Assembly (NCBI GenBank): GCA_022865545.1
Contig: JALHTA010000243.1
Coordinates: forward strand, 1-6,036
DNA length: 6,036 nt
Source of the DNA: Actinomycetota bacterium
GTDB taxonomy: Bacteria > Actinomycetota > Humimicrobiia > Humimicrobiales > Humimicrobiaceae
Direction: 5' to 3'
Position numbers and translations under genes: made by a program. Below are positions 5,557 to 6,036 of this stretch, piece after piece; position 1 is the first letter of the stretch; each line of letters opens with the position of its first letter. Under the pieces are notes generated by a model. That model made no database searches. It had not been told where the DNA came from and saw only the letters and a program-made list of their open reading frames with translations.

Positions 5557-5836
5557 CAATTTCTTTTTCAATGTTTAAAATAAGGTCCTTTATAAAAAAG
5601 TAAACTGGTCTTGTATAGATTTTCGAAGGATGGTCAATAAAGGTATTTTTGATCTCATCCTTTAAATAAACAGTAAAGAGCCACTTTATCTCATCCATAT
5701 CACCATAAGCCAGGACTTGATGGATTATATAGATCCTATCATTGTAAAAATCAATATTTTCTATATCTTTTGACCATAAAATTGCTTGCATCGAGGCAGG
5801 GATTTCATTTTTTTTAAGTAAAGAATCTTTTTTCAT
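5513..5836 (-). CDS. DUF6922-like small protein, putative antitoxin partner of the AbiEii-type protein
   Basis: The 107-residue protein is encoded just upstream of, and overlapping, the AbiEii-type gene. The recognisable core is W21-x-x-D-I-E-N-I-D-F..NDRIYIIHQVLAYGDMDEIKWLF (about 21-54), matching the pattern D-R-x-x-I-x-x-V-L-x-Y-G-D-x-x-x-x-x-W-L-F that I associate with DUF6922 proteins found next to AbiEii-like genes. It is followed by helical segments (57-68 and 75-92). There is no winged-helix DNA-binding domain like that of classical AbiEi. The charged N-terminus (MKKDSLLKKNE) and absence of signal peptide suggest a cytoplasmic protein. ATG 5836 sits only nine bases after a predicted -10 and has no Shine-Dalgarno, so the mRNA may be almost leaderless. 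The next in-frame Met is residue 16, at 5791. Antitoxin function is inferred from position and pairing; the family call is moderate. Confidence 0.72.
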   Translation of the reverse strand: MKKDSLLKKNEIPASMQAILWSKDIENIDFYNDRIYIIHQVLAYGDMDEIKWLFTVYLKDEIKNTFIDHPSKIYTRPVYFFIKDLILNIEKEIDENDYVKNITGSIK

Positions 5837-5845
5837 TATTGTTTA

Positions 5846-5854
5846 ATTATAACA
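5846..5854 (-). promoter_or_regulatory. Extended -10 promoter for the minus-strand AbiE-like pair
   Basis: Read on the minus strand, TGT (5854-5852) is followed by a perfect TATAAT (5851-5846). At the -35 distance there is no consensus box; instead the palindrome at 5866-5879 covers that spot. Start of transcription would be near 5839, about three bases before ATG 5836. Confidence 0.55.
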
Positions 5855-5865
5855 CATAATAATTT

Positions 5866-5879
5866 GATAGCTTGCTATC
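5866..5879. promoter_or_regulatory. Perfect 14-base palindrome GATAGC-TT-GCTATC, candidate operator
   Basis: GATAGC (5866-5871) and GCTATC (5874-5879) are perfect reverse complements around TT. The site occupies the -35 zone of the minus-strand AbiE-like promoter, where a dimeric repressor or an activator could act. It is not followed by a T-run on either strand, so it is a poor terminator candidate. Confidence 0.5.
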
Positions 5880-5908
5880 TTCCATAGGAAAAATGAAAGA
5901 ATTTTATA

Positions 5909-5922
5909 TATGTATTTACATA
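5909..5922. promoter_or_regulatory. Perfect 14-base palindrome TATGTA-TT-TACATA, candidate operator
   Basis: TATGTA (5909-5914) and TACATA (5917-5922) are perfect reverse complements around TT. The palindrome overlaps the -35 box TTTACA of the plus-strand promoter, a classic position for repression. Its centre is 43 bases from that of the palindrome at 5866-5879. Being AT-rich, it is weaker evidence than the other one. Confidence 0.4.
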
Positions 5923-5943
5923 AATATACAATAGTGCTATTAT
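5915..5943 (+). promoter_or_regulatory. Promoter of the truncated right-end gene
   Basis: TTTACA (5915-5920, five of six), an exact 17-base spacer, and TATTAT (5938-5943, five of six) with an extended TGC (5935-5937) make a strong sigma70-type promoter. Transcription would begin near 5950, leaving about 34 bases of leader before ATG 5984. Confidence 0.62.
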
Positions 5944-5983
5944 GCTAAATATTGATATGGAATATTTATTTTAAGGATAGGGT

Positions 5984-6036
5984 ATGGGCAGATTAGCTTT
6001 TATACTTAGACATAGATTACCAGTGATCATCTTCAT
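5984..6036 (+). CDS. Start of a gene cut by the window end, possibly an RND/MMPL-type membrane transporter
   Basis: Seventeen codons are visible (MGRLAFILRHRLPVIIF), open to the window edge. A good Shine-Dalgarno AAGGA (5973-5977) lies six bases before ATG 5984, and a strong promoter sits upstream, so a real gene start is likely. A short basic segment (R3, R9-H-R11) followed by a hydrophobic stretch resembles the cytoplasmic lead-in and first membrane helix of RND/MMPL transporters, which often begin with a similar R-H-R then hydrophobic pattern. Too little is present to fix the family; any membrane protein with an N-in first helix would fit. Confidence 0.6.
   Translation, partial: MGRLAFILRHRLPVIIF

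Overview
The window reads as chromosomal sequence from an AT-rich bacterium. Coding density is high, promoters look sigma70-like, Shine-Dalgarno sites occur at several genes, and the tRNA-Pro has an encoded CCA. Housekeeping fragments (pantothenate kinase, tRNA dihydrouridine synthase) sit beside two toxin-antitoxin-like modules and a small ferritin-like protein of a type known from anaerobes and thermophiles. I cannot place the organism; an uncultured anaerobic lineage would fit but is not shown.

Layout, left to right. Bases 3-137 hold the 3' end of a type III pantothenate kinase gene (coaX). It is followed at 211-1347 by a DusB-type tRNA-dihydrouridine synthase with an N-terminal extension, then at 1437-1515 by tRNA-Pro(CGG). 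Next is a promoter packed with ATTGCCA repeats and the AbrB-type antitoxin / PIN toxin pair (1597-2306), joined by an ATGA overlap. The PIN toxin has Asn where an active-site Asp is expected. A free-standing two-helix ferritin-like protein (2428-2712) has its own promoter and strong ribosome binding site. A hairpin terminator follows, and its 3' arm doubles as the -35 box of the next promoter. That promoter serves an FGGY sugar kinase (2932-4437) and a DUF192 protein (4450-4815).

The right end is on the minus strand: an AbiEii-type nucleotidyltransferase (4897-5556) and a small DUF6922-like partner (5513-5836), whose reading frames overlap by at least 32 bases. The 147-base divergent region to the right (5837-5983) holds two 14-base palindromes of the same design (6 bp, TT, 6 bp). 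One lies just upstream of an extended -10 for the minus-strand pair. The other overlaps the -35 of a plus-strand promoter for a gene that runs off the window at 5984-6036, possibly an RND/MMPL-type membrane protein.

Functionally the window is a patchwork. There is a coenzyme A/tRNA-modification cluster with a tRNA, a vapBC-like module, an iron-handling protein, a sugar kinase unit, and an AbiE-like module. No integrase, transposase, CRISPR array or rRNA was seen. No gene-free stretch exceeds 300 bases. The strongest leads are the variant PIN active site, the ferritin-like protein without a neighbouring encapsulin gene, the AbiEii pair with a non-standard partner and almost leaderless transcript, and the paired palindromes.
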